Assembly: GCA_002221725.1 (NCBI GenBank)
Contig: NJFT01000343.1
Span: 1 to 29,963 of the forward strand
Direction of reading: 5' to 3'
DNA from: Scedosporium boydii
Lineage: Eukaryota; Ascomycota; Sordariomycetes; Microascales; Microascaceae
DNA: 29,963 bases
Below, piece by piece: positions 1 through 9,800 of the stretch. Each line of letters opens with the position of its first letter. The stretch's first letter is position 1. The translations under genes and the position numbers were made by a program. The notes under the pieces were generated by a model. The model did no database searches. It was not told where the DNA came from and was given only the letters and a program-made list of their open reading frames with translations.

Positions 1-1670
1 CGGAACACGAGATGATCCCCGAGCCAAGCGTAGAAACCGAGAAGGTCATCCCGGAGAAGTACAGCGGACCCTCCCTTGGCTTGATCCAACTCGAAGAGGG
101 CGATGAAACACGATCATCTGTCGCCGAGGAGACTGACCGAGAGATAACACCTGAGCCCGCCACGACCGAAGTCGAGGGCGAAGCCGAACGCCCGAACACG
201 CTGTCTGCCCTGGTCAGTGCAGCCATACTTGCCTCCGCAGAGGACGCCGCAGCCCGCTCGGCGCGTGCGAAATTGGCTTCAAGGCCGTACGATGCCATCA
301 GGGATGTCTTCGGAACATCAGCACCATCCCAGCCGCAGCCTGAGCAGCAGCCTTTTAGTCTCAGTCTTCTTGCAGAGGCGTGCTATTGGGAACCTAGGCC
401 CGTGGGTATCGAACCCGGTCCTCAGCCATCTGAGTTGCAAACGGTGCAAGAGCCAACCGTTCTACCGCCGCCCGGGCAAATGGAACCTGTAGAGTCATCC
501 CTGCCTCAACCCTCTTTCGAAGAGCCGGCCTATCCTCCTCCCGGCCGAGCAACAAGATCAAGCCATCAACCTCTCTATGATACCGCGGGATATGATGGGG
601 TTCGACATGACCAACAACCCCTTCAAGCTGGTCCTATGGGCCACGTGGATCTCGATGCGAACAAACATCCAATGGCTATGCACCACGGCCAAGAAGAAGA
701 GTCTCTTATCGATCCCCGACTTCGGGCACACCTTGCTCAGCCCCCTGCCAACCCCCAAAGCATTTACGAACAACCACCCATTCCTTCACACCAACCGCCT
801 CTTCCATATGGTGCGCCTCCGCCTATGATGAGCATGCACAATACAATGATGGCTTCGGTGCCCCCGAGCCAGCCCCAACCTCCTCCCATGACAGGCCCTA
901 TTCCTGGCCCCCATCCCGCGCCCGCCGAGCATCACTACAGCGGCGTTCCTCCTCCTCGCCATGGACAACAGCATCAACCGCCATATGCTGCCCCATCTCC
1001 GCAGCCCCTTCGACCTTCAGTCACCACCGGACTGCCTCCGCTGCGTCCACCCCGTCAAGTGGGACATCCGCCTCCCTTCTATACCAACCCACCGCCCATG
1101 TCTCACCCCGGCATGGTATCCAGCAATACTGGATCCTTTTACCCCCCAGGCCCTGCTCGCCCATTCCATACCAGCTTCCCCCCCCAAGAGCAGCAGCACA
1201 ACGCGATGGGTATGTCTGGCAACACCCTCTCCATGCAGCCGTACTATGGCCCACCTGCTACTAGCCCACCGAGTTATGCACCGGCCCAGCCGGCGTATCA
1301 ACCCCTTGCCCAAGCTCCCCCGCCTCCTCGAGGAAATTCTCCTCCCGCTGCAAGCCCCAGATCTCGTCCTTCGTTCCAAGGTCCTCCCCCTCCCCCTGGA
1401 CAGTCGCAACAGCCACAGCAGCAGCAGCAGCAAAATAGCAAGTATCGAAAGCTCGAACCAGCTCCCATCCCCCCTCACAGGATGGGCTGGAACTCTGAAC
1501 CCCAGCTCCGAACAGTTGGCTACAACCCAACCGAGGATATCAAAGACTATTCAGCTGTAGAGCCTCTACCCGGCCGCGGCCCAACCTTTATCAGGGGCTG
1601 GAATGTTAACAACAGCGCCAAGAAGCAGCGCGTCAGATCGGGAAGGGACGACAAGGACGCATCAGGATAG
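1..1670 (+). CDS. Pro/Gln-rich low-complexity protein, 5' partial
   Basis: The frame is open to the left window edge (codons before the Met at 12 also read through), so this is the C-terminal part of a larger protein. About 550 residues are visible. The first 180 are acidic and Glu/Pro-rich; from about residue 180 to 480 the chain is dominated by Pro, Gln, His, Tyr and Met, with a short poly-Gln run near 1417-1432, typical of a disordered nuclear or transcriptional regulator. The tail is more ordered, with IKDYSAVEPLP followed by FIRGWNVN and a basic end. I associate such an RGW tail with C termini of fungal Myb/SANT corepressor-like proteins, but that is recollection and not proof. No enzymatic motif is seen. 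The TAG at 1668-1670 ends the frame, yet the same frame stays open for 317 more codons, so splicing over this stop is possible. Coding status is secure; function is unknown. Confidence 0.8.
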   Translation, partial: EHEMIPEPSVETEKVIPEKYSGPSLGLIQLEEGDETRSSVAEETDREITPEPATTEVEGEAERPNTLSALVSAAILASAEDAAARSARAKLASRPYDAIRDVFGTSAPSQPQPEQQPFSLSLLAEACYWEPRPVGIEPGPQPSELQTVQEPTVLPPPGQMEPVESSLPQPSFEEPAYPPPGRATRSSHQPLYDTAGYDGVRHDQQPLQAGPMGHVDLDANKHPMAMHHGQEEESLIDPRLRAHLAQPPANPQSIYEQPPIPSHQPPLPYGAPPPMMSMHNTMMASVPPSQPQPPPMTGPIPGPHPAPAEHHYSGVPPPRHGQQHQPPYAAPSPQPLRPSVTTGLPPLRPPRQVGHPPPFYTNPPPMSHPGMVSSNTGSFYPPGPARPFHTSFPPQEQQHNAMGMSGNTLSMQPYYGPPATSPPSYAPAQPAYQPLAQAPPPPRGNSPPAASPRSRPSFQGPPPPPGQSQQPQQQQQQNSKYRKLEPAPIPPHRMGWNSEPQLRTVGYNPTEDIKDYSAVEPLPGRGPTFIRGWNVNNSAKKQRVRSGRDDKDASG

Positions 1671-1748
1671 GCGACTGACCCCGCCTCCGGTCTATCTCTT
1701 AGCTACCCGATCGAGGAAGAAGAAGAGGGCGTCGAAGTCCCGATTGAG

Positions 1749-2621
1749 ATGAGGAGGGCAGCTTTGGCTAAAGCTCAGATGCAGAAGGAATACCTGGAAA
1801 ATCTTTCGCTTGACAAGCTACCCGCGCTTCGTCCCTCACGTTACCTGTCCAACCTGAATGCAGCCCCGATTGCGCCCCAGAAGAGTGAGACACTGCAACA
1901 TCCTGGCGATGCAGAGGCGGAGGTGAACGTTGGAGCCGCTCTACCTGCGGACAGTAAGGTCGTTAAAAGGCCCAGAACCACTAAGAATAACAACCCGAGA
2001 CGCCAGAAGAAGGTTCAGAGCCGAAAGACGGCGCAGACGAGGGCCGCTCGGTCCCAAGCCGAGCAGAATGATGACCAACCCAACCCTGAACTGCTACAGT
2101 CAAACGTCGACGAGCCTTTGCCATCTATTGTCATCCCGCCCCAGACTTTGCAGCAGAGTCGAGCGGCCTCTGAGGTTTCTGGTCATGAAGATCGCGACCC
2201 GGAAAATGAGGTTATTTTCGAGAAGATCGAAGGCGATAGTGATGGCGATTTTAAACCTGGCCGCGGATTGACGAAGAAGCCTAAGAAATCGAGACGCCAG
2301 AAGAAGAAGGAGGCCCGGAAGAAGACTCAGGCCAAGAAGGTCAAAACCGAGGAGAGCGAAGTCCAGCCCAATGATGGCACGATCGTCCCGACCGATGCTG
2401 TCGCTCTTCCGAATAACGATTCTATCCCTCCTAACAACGACGCGGCTTCGACGGACAACGCCACCGTTCGGCCAAGGATTATTCTTAAGATACACCCGAG
2501 TTCCATGCCAGTGAGCTCATCTCACAACCCAACCCAACCAACAACGCAGCCCTCCGCTGCCGACGCGCCCACCAGGCGCTCGGCCCGACTCCGATCTAGG
2601 GCGAAGACGGCGGAGCTTTAA
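1749..2621 (+). CDS. Basic/acidic nuclear-type ORF, probably a 3' exon of the preceding gene
   Basis: This frame is the same as that of the Pro/Gln-rich ORF to its left, and without the TAG at 1668-1670 the two would be one chain. The reading is open from 1671, includes a Glu run just before Met 1749, and encodes about 290 residues from that Met. Basic clusters near residues 80-95 (RRQKK) and 175-200 (KKPKKSRRQKKKEARKK) look like nuclear localisation or nucleic-acid-binding segments, and the C terminus ends in another Arg-rich stretch (RRSARLRSRAK). The rest is low-complexity Asn, Pro and Thr. Only 78 bases separate the TAG from this Met, too few for a terminator plus promoter, so I favour a shared transcript. 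A branch-like CTGAC at 1675-1679 and an acceptor AG at 1701-1702 exist, but joining the best upstream donor (GT at 1632) to that acceptor would change frame. Start and gene boundary are uncertain. Confidence 0.5.
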   Translation: MRRAALAKAQMQKEYLENLSLDKLPALRPSRYLSNLNAAPIAPQKSETLQHPGDAEAEVNVGAALPADSKVVKRPRTTKNNNPRRQKKVQSRKTAQTRAARSQAEQNDDQPNPELLQSNVDEPLPSIVIPPQTLQQSRAASEVSGHEDRDPENEVIFEKIEGDSDGDFKPGRGLTKKPKKSRRQKKKEARKKTQAKKVKTEESEVQPNDGTIVPTDAVALPNNDSIPPNNDAASTDNATVRPRIILKIHPSSMPVSSSHNPTQPTTQPSAADAPTRRSARLRSRAKTAEL

Positions 2622-3440
2622 GGGGATGTGGAGACTCGAATACCCCTGCCAGAGCGCTGTCGTTTTGCTTTCTTTTCCTTTCTTTCTTTCTTTTTTATTG
2701 TTTGATTTTTTCACTTTTGTTCTCGTTTCTTGATATTCTTGATTTACAAGCTTAACCACCATGTTCTATTGCTCTCTCCGCCACTGGCGAATATCTATCA
2801 CTCTGCATTCTTGAGGCGTTTGGAACTGAAAAGGAAGTGGCCATAGATAATTTAAAATAATAAAAAAAAAATTAATAAAAATGGGAGAGGTGGAGGACAT
2901 CGCATCGTCATGGGCTGTGGTTTGTTTTCGTCATCCGCCCGCATAGCGAACCTGGAGGTAGGGTTCGGAGCATGTATATTACTATTTTGGAACGCGACGG
3001 ATCTGTCGTGGTGGTTTTTTTGTTTGTTCTTTTTGCATTTGGCTCCTGCTGTTCGTTGACAGAAGACTGGAACGGAGGAAAAACAAACTTGTTTTCTTGT
3101 TTTGCGGGTGTTTTCATGAAGTACTGAGCATTCGATGATGCGTTAGCTGGCCTGAAGAGCCTAATAGAATTATCTTTCTTTTTTCTTCTTCTTTTCATAC
3201 AGTACTCCAATGAGTTGCGTGATCTTACAGGCATGTAGTAGACACACGATAAGCAGAAGTGATCAAGACGAGGCTGTAGTACATGATTTTTCTTTCTTTT
3301 TCTCATTTGAATTGTAGGTGTTTCAATCTTCAACTCGAAGATTGCCATGGCGGCGCGTAAACTACCACTTATCTATCCCCTTGACTTTTACGATCTGAAA
3401 AATTTAGCATGACCCAGTTCGCAGTGCAGGGAGGCGAAAT
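2622..3440. other. Convergent intergenic region / 3' UTRs
   Basis: This stretch lies between two converging genes. It contains a T/C-rich tract just after the stop at 2619-2621 (about 2660-2740), then an A/T-rich block at 2846-2881 and scattered poly-T runs. An open stretch of 146 codons exists on the minus strand (2908-3348), but its Lys/Asn/Ser/Thr-rich composition comes from the T-rich DNA and it has no recognisable domain; I do not call it a gene. Confidence 0.6.
2841..2881 (+). terminator. A/T-rich candidate polyadenylation region
   Basis: A dense A/T block with AATAA-like words (TTTAAAATAATAAAA and ATTAATAAAA) lies 220-260 bases after the stop codon of the plus-strand gene. Fungal 3' ends often use such A-rich positioning elements. 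No cleavage site can be fixed from sequence alone. Confidence 0.3.
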
Positions 3441-4728
3441 CTACTGCTCCCCATCCACCTTACCCCCATTCGCACCATCCACCACCTCCGCCTCAGGATG
3501 CAGCGCATACATCTGCGCCTCCATCTTATCCCCATCAAACACAACCACATTCTGAACGGGCTGCTGCGTCCTGCCCAAAACATTAATGACGTCCTGAGCC
3601 AGCTGACCGCCCAGGACGGCCGTGACGGGGGCGATCTCGCAGCCGACGCCCTGCAGGAAGCGACGGATGGCCTCGGGTGTCAAGGTCTCGGGGGGTAAGC
3701 CCAACTCCGCATGTTTGGCCATGGCGAGCTGGGTGAACGCTGCGAGGTCCTCGCGATTATCCTGGCGGGGTAGGCGACGAGCAGCCGTAGTTCCGTTTTC
3801 TGTAGTGGTAGTGGTAGGAGAGGAAGGAGAGGAAAAGGACCAGAGGGCGCGAAGACAAGAGAGCACGGGTGTTACACCACGCAGGCGCCGTTTCGACTTT
3901 GTGTATTCTTGGGGGAGTTTAGCAGATAGGCAGGATGTTTGGAAGGGGGAGTAGAGTTCGCGCTTTGTGACGGATTCGACGATGCGGGGACCTTCTTTCT
4001 TCGTGCGGACGGAGAGCACGGAGCGCGTGGGGGTTTCGGGACCCGTCTTGGTGGCGAGGTTACCAGCGTCTCGCTGGATGACGTATTCGTGGTGCGGTCC
4101 CAGGTCCGCGAAGATGAAGCCGTACATGCCGCCGACACCCGCGGCGTAGAACGGTTTGCCTACCCTCCTTGCAGCGTCGTTGACCCTCTCCAACGCATCC
4201 GTGTCCAAATCCGTAGCGATGATAACATCAAACTGAGCGAAGAACGCATCGTCCTTCTTCTCAAGGTCAGCCTCCTCATCCACGCGCACAGCAACGCGCG
4301 GGTTAAGTTTCTGAATCGCCGGAGCAGCCACGCTCGCCCTGTTCTTGCCAATGACGGACTCGTCTTGTGATAACTCGGATTGCTGGGATGAGAGGAAGAA
4401 CTGGGCGCCGAGGTCCGCGGGGGAGACGGGTGCGCTGTCGAGGATCGTCAGCGAGGATATACCCGCCAGGACGAGGTTTTTGGCGATTTCGGTGCCGAGG
4501 GCGCGGAGGGTTAGGAGGAGGATGGAGGCTTTGCGGATTTTTTCTTGGGCTTGGAGGCCCCAGAGGCGGATTTGGCGGTCGTAGAGGGCGATTTCATCTG
4601 CGGGAGAGAGCTGTTAGTTTGGGGGCAGGGTTAGGAAGTGGGTGTTGTTAGATTGGTGGGGGTGTGAGGGAGGGGAATAGGTTACCTTCGCTGATGGCTG
4701 TAGAGCCGTTGTTTTGGGAGGGCTCCAT
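3441..4728 (-). CDS. aos1: SUMO-activating enzyme subunit AOS1 (E1-like, two exons)
   Basis: The product is the AOS1/SAE1 half of the heterodimeric SUMO E1, which with UBA2 adenylates SUMO and passes it to UBC9, mainly in the nucleus. Exon 1 is 4728-4686 (14 codons plus one base), the intron 4685-4598 (88 nt; GTAACC donor, CTAAC branch at 4614-4618, CGCAG acceptor) and exon 2 4597-3441, giving 399 residues. Diagnostic segments in order are ALYDRQIRLWG at 18-28 with the conserved Arg of E1 N-terminal halves, LGTEIAKNLVLAGI at 48-61, DLGAQFFL at 76-83, and the C-terminal EIAPVTAVLGGQLAQDVIN at 335-353 followed by VVVFDG. There is no catalytic Cys domain, as expected since UBA2 carries it. The glycine loop is degenerate (LTLRALG), and a Ser/Thr-rich insert lies near 267-294. 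Length is somewhat above the usual 340-350. An ATG3/ATG7 or NEDD8 E1 subunit is less likely, given the length and the AOS1-type start. Confidence 0.93.
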
Positions 4729-4830
4729 GGTGGTGGTTTGGCTGTTTGTTCGTTTGTTTGGGGAGAGTGGTGGGGGGTGGAGAGGTGAGGCGCGAGGGAG
4801 GGAGGGGATGTAAGATGCGATGGGAGAGGG
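4729..4830 (-). promoter_or_regulatory. Pyrimidine-rich tract upstream of AOS1
   Basis: On the minus strand the 100 bases before the AOS1 start are strongly C/T-rich (seen on the plus strand as GGGGAGAG, GGGGGGTGGAGAGG and GGGAGGGAGGGG). Such CT tracts are common just upstream of transcription starts of housekeeping genes in filamentous fungi. No specific factor site is claimed. Confidence 0.35.
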
Positions 4831-6817
4831 TGTGTTTGTATGTGAGGGTCGCGGGGAAAATGCGATGGCCGGTGGATAGTGGTAAGGTCTAGGTATGTCG
4901 CTGGGATGTTCTCGTATTCTGTCGAACGTCTACTTTGAAATTGACGTTGTGGCGGAGTTCTATGTGCTGAATGGATTTTGGGAGAGCGCAGCTGATGAGC
5001 TCGACGAAACTCCAAGACTACTCACTTCCGGGACGTTATTCGGGCAATGAAGAGGTTATCAGCCACCAAAGAGGGCAGAAAATCTCGTGATGACAGTAAA
5101 CCCGCCCTCGGATAGCAACATTGAGATCTAGCCTATAGTCCGGTTCGCAGAAGATCGCGGCTCGTCTCGATTTCGCAGACTGATGACATGGAGCGGAGTT
5201 GCAGAAGATTGGGACTCCGTCGATGGATGCATCGATGAACCGTCAGAAGCAGGCGCGGATGACGATTATGGAGCGCCAAGACATCTGCGTACAAGTGTAT
5301 GGTTGTACGAAGTACGGTCCAGGCGATTACTAAGGATCCGAACTTGGCTACATACGCCCACGGGCACAATTATAGGATCAGATCCAGCTTCACAGCCCTC
5401 GCAATGTCTTCTTCTACGATCTCCTGCAACCGTCTACTCTACTAGGAGGCCTGGTCTTAAACCTTGGCGTAACCGGATCAATTCCTACTCGATGATGAAA
5501 CTTTGGACTAAGATGCGTCACGACAAAGGCCACCCAAGCCTTGCAACCATGAGGATACAGGTTTCATGATTGCAATACTATCTATACTAATCATCTAATA
5601 CTGAAGCCTTGCAGGGTAATTTCCCTCATGTTATTCCTGGCTTGTTAGATGAAGGTACCGGAGTAGTAGATCCTTGACATCGATTTCTACCTCGCATTTG
5701 TATATGTTGTTGCCTGAGAGCTGGCACCTCACGATTCCCCAGCCTCTACCCTCCTCCTCTTCTTCTCTCCTGCTCTCCTCATTCTTTGAAAGTCTATTCC
5801 ACATTGCGGATATGCTTTCCAATATTTTCCAGCTCTTCGAGAACGCTTTCGTGAAAAGGAGCAGTGCACTTAGACCGGAACTAACCACGGAAATAACGAG
5901 TCTTCCCAGCAACGTGAACGCTCGCAGACTCCGAATCCTTTGCGCAATAATGCGGGCCTATACTGCTCATCGTCAGCAATAATCTTTAGGATGAGGCCAA
6001 AATCTAAAGACACACCAACGGTACTTGGAAGAGCCGGAGAGTCACCAAGCTCGAGAAAGGCGAAACATGGTATCGGCCCAAATGCAGGGGTGAAAAGTTC
6101 AGCACTTAGATCTTGTTAGGAGTCCGGCTGGTAGCCACGCGGCAACCATAATAACACTTCATTCTGGTTCCTGTGTAACCCATACCCTCGGAAATCAGGA
6201 AATGGGCTCAGCACAGCAATAAGCCCGAGATGGAGCTTGAGTCCGGCCGCTAGTGCCAGCAAAGGAGGATGAAACATCCTTGTTTACTGTATACAGCGAG
6301 TGTCAGCGAGCAGATATGGAGAATTGGTATCGAATGGTAAGGTTGATAGGGTAAGTGCCAACTCAAGGGCCTGTATCTCCTTGCTTTATGTCGGCATCTG
6401 AGAATCCTGATAATGTGGGCGTGCAACTTCGAAGCGACAAGCCTCGAGTCTCTCAAGAATGCTACCGAGTCCGTCTGGCTGTTAATGGCCCTTGAGCGTC
6501 TGGGCCTCCTTGCCCGTCGTAACATCCCAGAGCTTTCTGGTCTAATCGTACCTCGGAGAAGCCACGAGCTTTGACTGGCTCTAGAATGCTAACGACACGA
6601 CTTTCCTGCTGACGCGGACATCACAACATGGCGAGTCTGTAACCCGGCGTCTCTGATTGGTGGGCATCCAGACCCCTATTTGCATCAGTTGAAAATCGGA
6701 TGCATCGAGCATAAAACAAGGCTCGGTAACTTCATGAAGCGCCGCTTCCGTGAGATCTAGGCTGTTCATAAACCAGATTCGAGAGCACTTTTCCCTTCCC
6801 TCCTTGGTTCGCAAATA
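4729..6817. other. Divergent intergenic region with no supported gene
   Basis: About 2.1 kb between the AOS1 start (minus) and the NLR start (plus). The first 100 bases hold the AOS1 promoter-proximal C/T tract (minus strand). Several open stretches of 60-130 codons occur (for example 5183-5569 plus, 5133-5369 minus, 5674-5982 plus, 6250-6525 minus), but none shows a recognisable motif or convincing splice-linked continuation. No tRNA box B motif, terminal inverted repeats or transposase fragments were seen. Confidence 0.55.
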
Positions 6818-9800
6818 ATGGAGCCGACGAATCCCGCGCCCTCAGTATCTACTGCGTTGGACGCAGTCAGAGTGAAGCTAGATGAAGCCGTGCAGAAGTT
6901 CGAAGACAGCTATGATTCCTTCCTCCGTTCCCTTTCCAAATCCAAGTTACCACCGATTCCAAGCGTCACACTTCAGCAACTGTCGTCCTGCTTCGAAAGC
7001 GTGCACGGAGACTCTGGGGTTGATGAGGGGAAGCTCGGGGAGACTATCGAGTCCCTTATGTTCGCAAATATCGAGACGGAGCGCCTATATCAATTGAGCA
7101 AGGACAACGATGGGTCAGTGGACTCAGTTAAGAAGGCTTTGAGGAAAGTCGGCAAGTTTGTAGCAAATCTGCTCCCGTTGGCCATCGCCGGGTGCGGCGT
7201 GCTTGCGGTCGTTGGCGAGGCCTCCGTGGTCGCCGCCCCGCTGAAGTCCATCGCCAATGGCACAGCGTTGCTTCTCCAGCAGGCCAGGATAGAAAAGAAC
7301 CGCAGGGAAGACCTGGCTGCCGAGATGGAGAGAATATCCTACCAGTCTCGTCGAGTCTCGTTAATGCAGCGATATCCCGCCGACAAGCTCAACCCGCTTG
7401 TCCGAGAGAAATGCCTCGGTTTATTAGCAGAGGTCTTGAACTTCCTCACAGCCGCTTTGAAATATTGGAAGCACGGCGTATTCCGAAACATGGGCCTCAC
7501 TTTGGTGCGTGGCCCCGAGGTGTGGCAGGCCGGCGTCGCTGCTCTCCACGTTGCATATGAGGAATATGACCAGGCTCTGCTGCAACAAATCGCGGAAAAC
7601 ATGATAGGTAAGCTTCTGATTTGGGCTGCGGCCCAATGGTTCCCTGGATAGGATACTGACGCCCTGCAAGAATCAAGCTCCCAACTCGACGTTAAGTCTC
7701 CCGTCAAAAGTTTGGATGCGTTTAGAGACTGGCTGCGCCCTTCAACATGGCAGGTGGAGGCCCAGCTCCTCGCAAATAGGTCCCAAAGAGCAGAAGGAAC
7801 TCTCAGCTGGGTCCTCACTCTCGACACTTTCAAACAGTGGAGACTCGGCCGTTTGGCGAATCGAGGCTCAGCGGGATCATGCCTTTGGATATCTGGTCTT
7901 CCAGGGACAGGGAAATCTACTATTTCGGCATTCCTCTATGATGTCCTGAGACAGCAGTATCCGGAAAGCCCGATCGTATATTTTTTCTGCAAAAATGGAT
8001 CGCCCGGCCTCTCAACTTGCCAAGACATCCTGCGCACCATCTGCTTTCAGCTTCTGGAACAGCACCCCGGTTTCTGGCAATACTTACGAGAAAAACCGAC
8101 TCTGCCATCTGGAGGAGGCTGCGAGGCAACAAGGTTGATGTTTAACACGCTTGTCAAGGAGCCGCTTTTGGCGAGCCGACCTAAGTCTGACTTGTTTGTG
8201 CTCATCGACGGCGTTGATGAGTTGGAGAGTGCTTCAGCGAGCTCTCAGCCAAGTTATAAATCGAAGACCGATATTGAGACGCTTCTGGAGCAGTTCATGA
8301 ACCTTTTGAGTGTCAAATTGCTCATCACGAGCCGCGCGTCTCCGGAGCTCCAGAGGATCATCAGCGAGTCTGGAGCGACCCACACGATTTCGAGGAGTGA
8401 CAACGTTGAGGACGTGAAGAGATTTGTTAGAGCGAGGGTCGAGAAGTCTCCTCGGCTAAGAAGTGGCTTTGACGGCCTTGGGAAATGCCCGGTAGAAGCC
8501 ATTGCCGAGAAGTCAAACGGCATCTTCCTCTGGGCTGCTTTAGTCCTAGACATGCTCGAACGCACCGTGTCAGCCAAGGCATTCGAGACTACCATGGTAG
8601 AAATGCCACCAACCATGGAAAGAGTTTACGATGAGGTTCTCAAGCGATCCCGTGAGAGTGGGGATTACAACTGGATCAAGGAGGTCGTTGGTTGGGTCAT
8701 GATTGTTCCGTCACCATTTACCGTGTCGAGATTGAAAGCTGCAGTTGAAATGTCGCTGCAGGACCAGATCTATGACATGGAAGAGTTTCTGAGAAGTGAA
8801 TGCGGATCAATTCTGGATCTTATTCCCACCCTTGGATCCCGGCCTGGCAATGGCTACGAAGTACAAATCAGTCACGAAACATTCCAGGCGTATCTCACCG
8901 ACCCATCAAAGCCTCATGGTGATGTCTTCGCGCCAAGCATTGCCCATGGAAAAGCAGCCTTAGCTTGTCTCCGTCTCCTCGCCAGCCAAGATCCGCCTGA
9001 CGAAGGTGGAGATGGAGACGGGTTCATGGAATATGCCATCTCTCGTTGGAGGTGGCACCTTAGGCTCTCCATGGCCCTGCCTGAGCGTGATTGGTGCGAG
9101 AGCCCCGAAGTACTTGAAAACGGAGTCCCCCTTTCTGCTGATCTTGCGAGGATAATCTGGGACGAACTTGACAAGTTCCTCAAGAGCGACCTCACAGAGC
9201 GGTGGCTCCAATCCATTCTCCAGCAAGAAAATTGGGAGTATAAGATGTTTTGGAAAATTTATCACACATGCATAGAGGTATCGGCATGGTGTAGATGCAA
9301 CAAGAAGTCCTTGGAAGAAGGGTGCTCGAATGAGCTTGCCCTCCAGTCACGAAGGCTCGACATCGCCGGCGAACAAGTCATTTTTGACGCCCTATGGCCT
9401 CGGGTGTGTCATACATGGGTTTGGAACGAGCTATTGGATCTTCGGGCCATTGAGTATGGATATCGATCATTGACAATGTTGCGCGTCTGGGGCAAGGATC
9501 CGAACGTTTTGATCGAGACCCAGGAAACAGCTTCCCTGCTAAGGTCTGAGAGGGCTCTTCAGGAGTCCAATAAAACTTCGTTAATGCAGTTATCCGGGAA
9601 GCTCTTCGGCAACACGACTATCCGATTTGCGAACTACACTTTGACCTACGAGAATGATGATCGCTCAATCCCGGATCGTATTGATGAAATCACTAGGTCG
9701 GGTGGCTACGATGAATTGAGCGGAATATGTCAGGCCAATCTAGCCGTCGCTTCCTGGCATGACTCTCGTCGTGTTGCAGTGCAAGAGAATGTGGCCAAAA

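Noticed and set aside
2908..3348. Minus-strand open stretch of 146 codons
   Set aside because: Its composition reflects T-rich 3' UTR-like DNA, it has no domain, and it lies between two converging gene ends.
5183..5569. Plus-strand open stretch of 128 codons upstream of the NLR gene
   Set aside because: No recognisable motif, overlapping open stretch on the opposite strand, and no splice-linked continuation; a gene relic cannot be excluded.
5000..6800. Transposon relic or RIP-mutated repeat in the quiet region
   Set aside because: No terminal repeats, no transposase fragments and no obvious strong A/T shift by eye.
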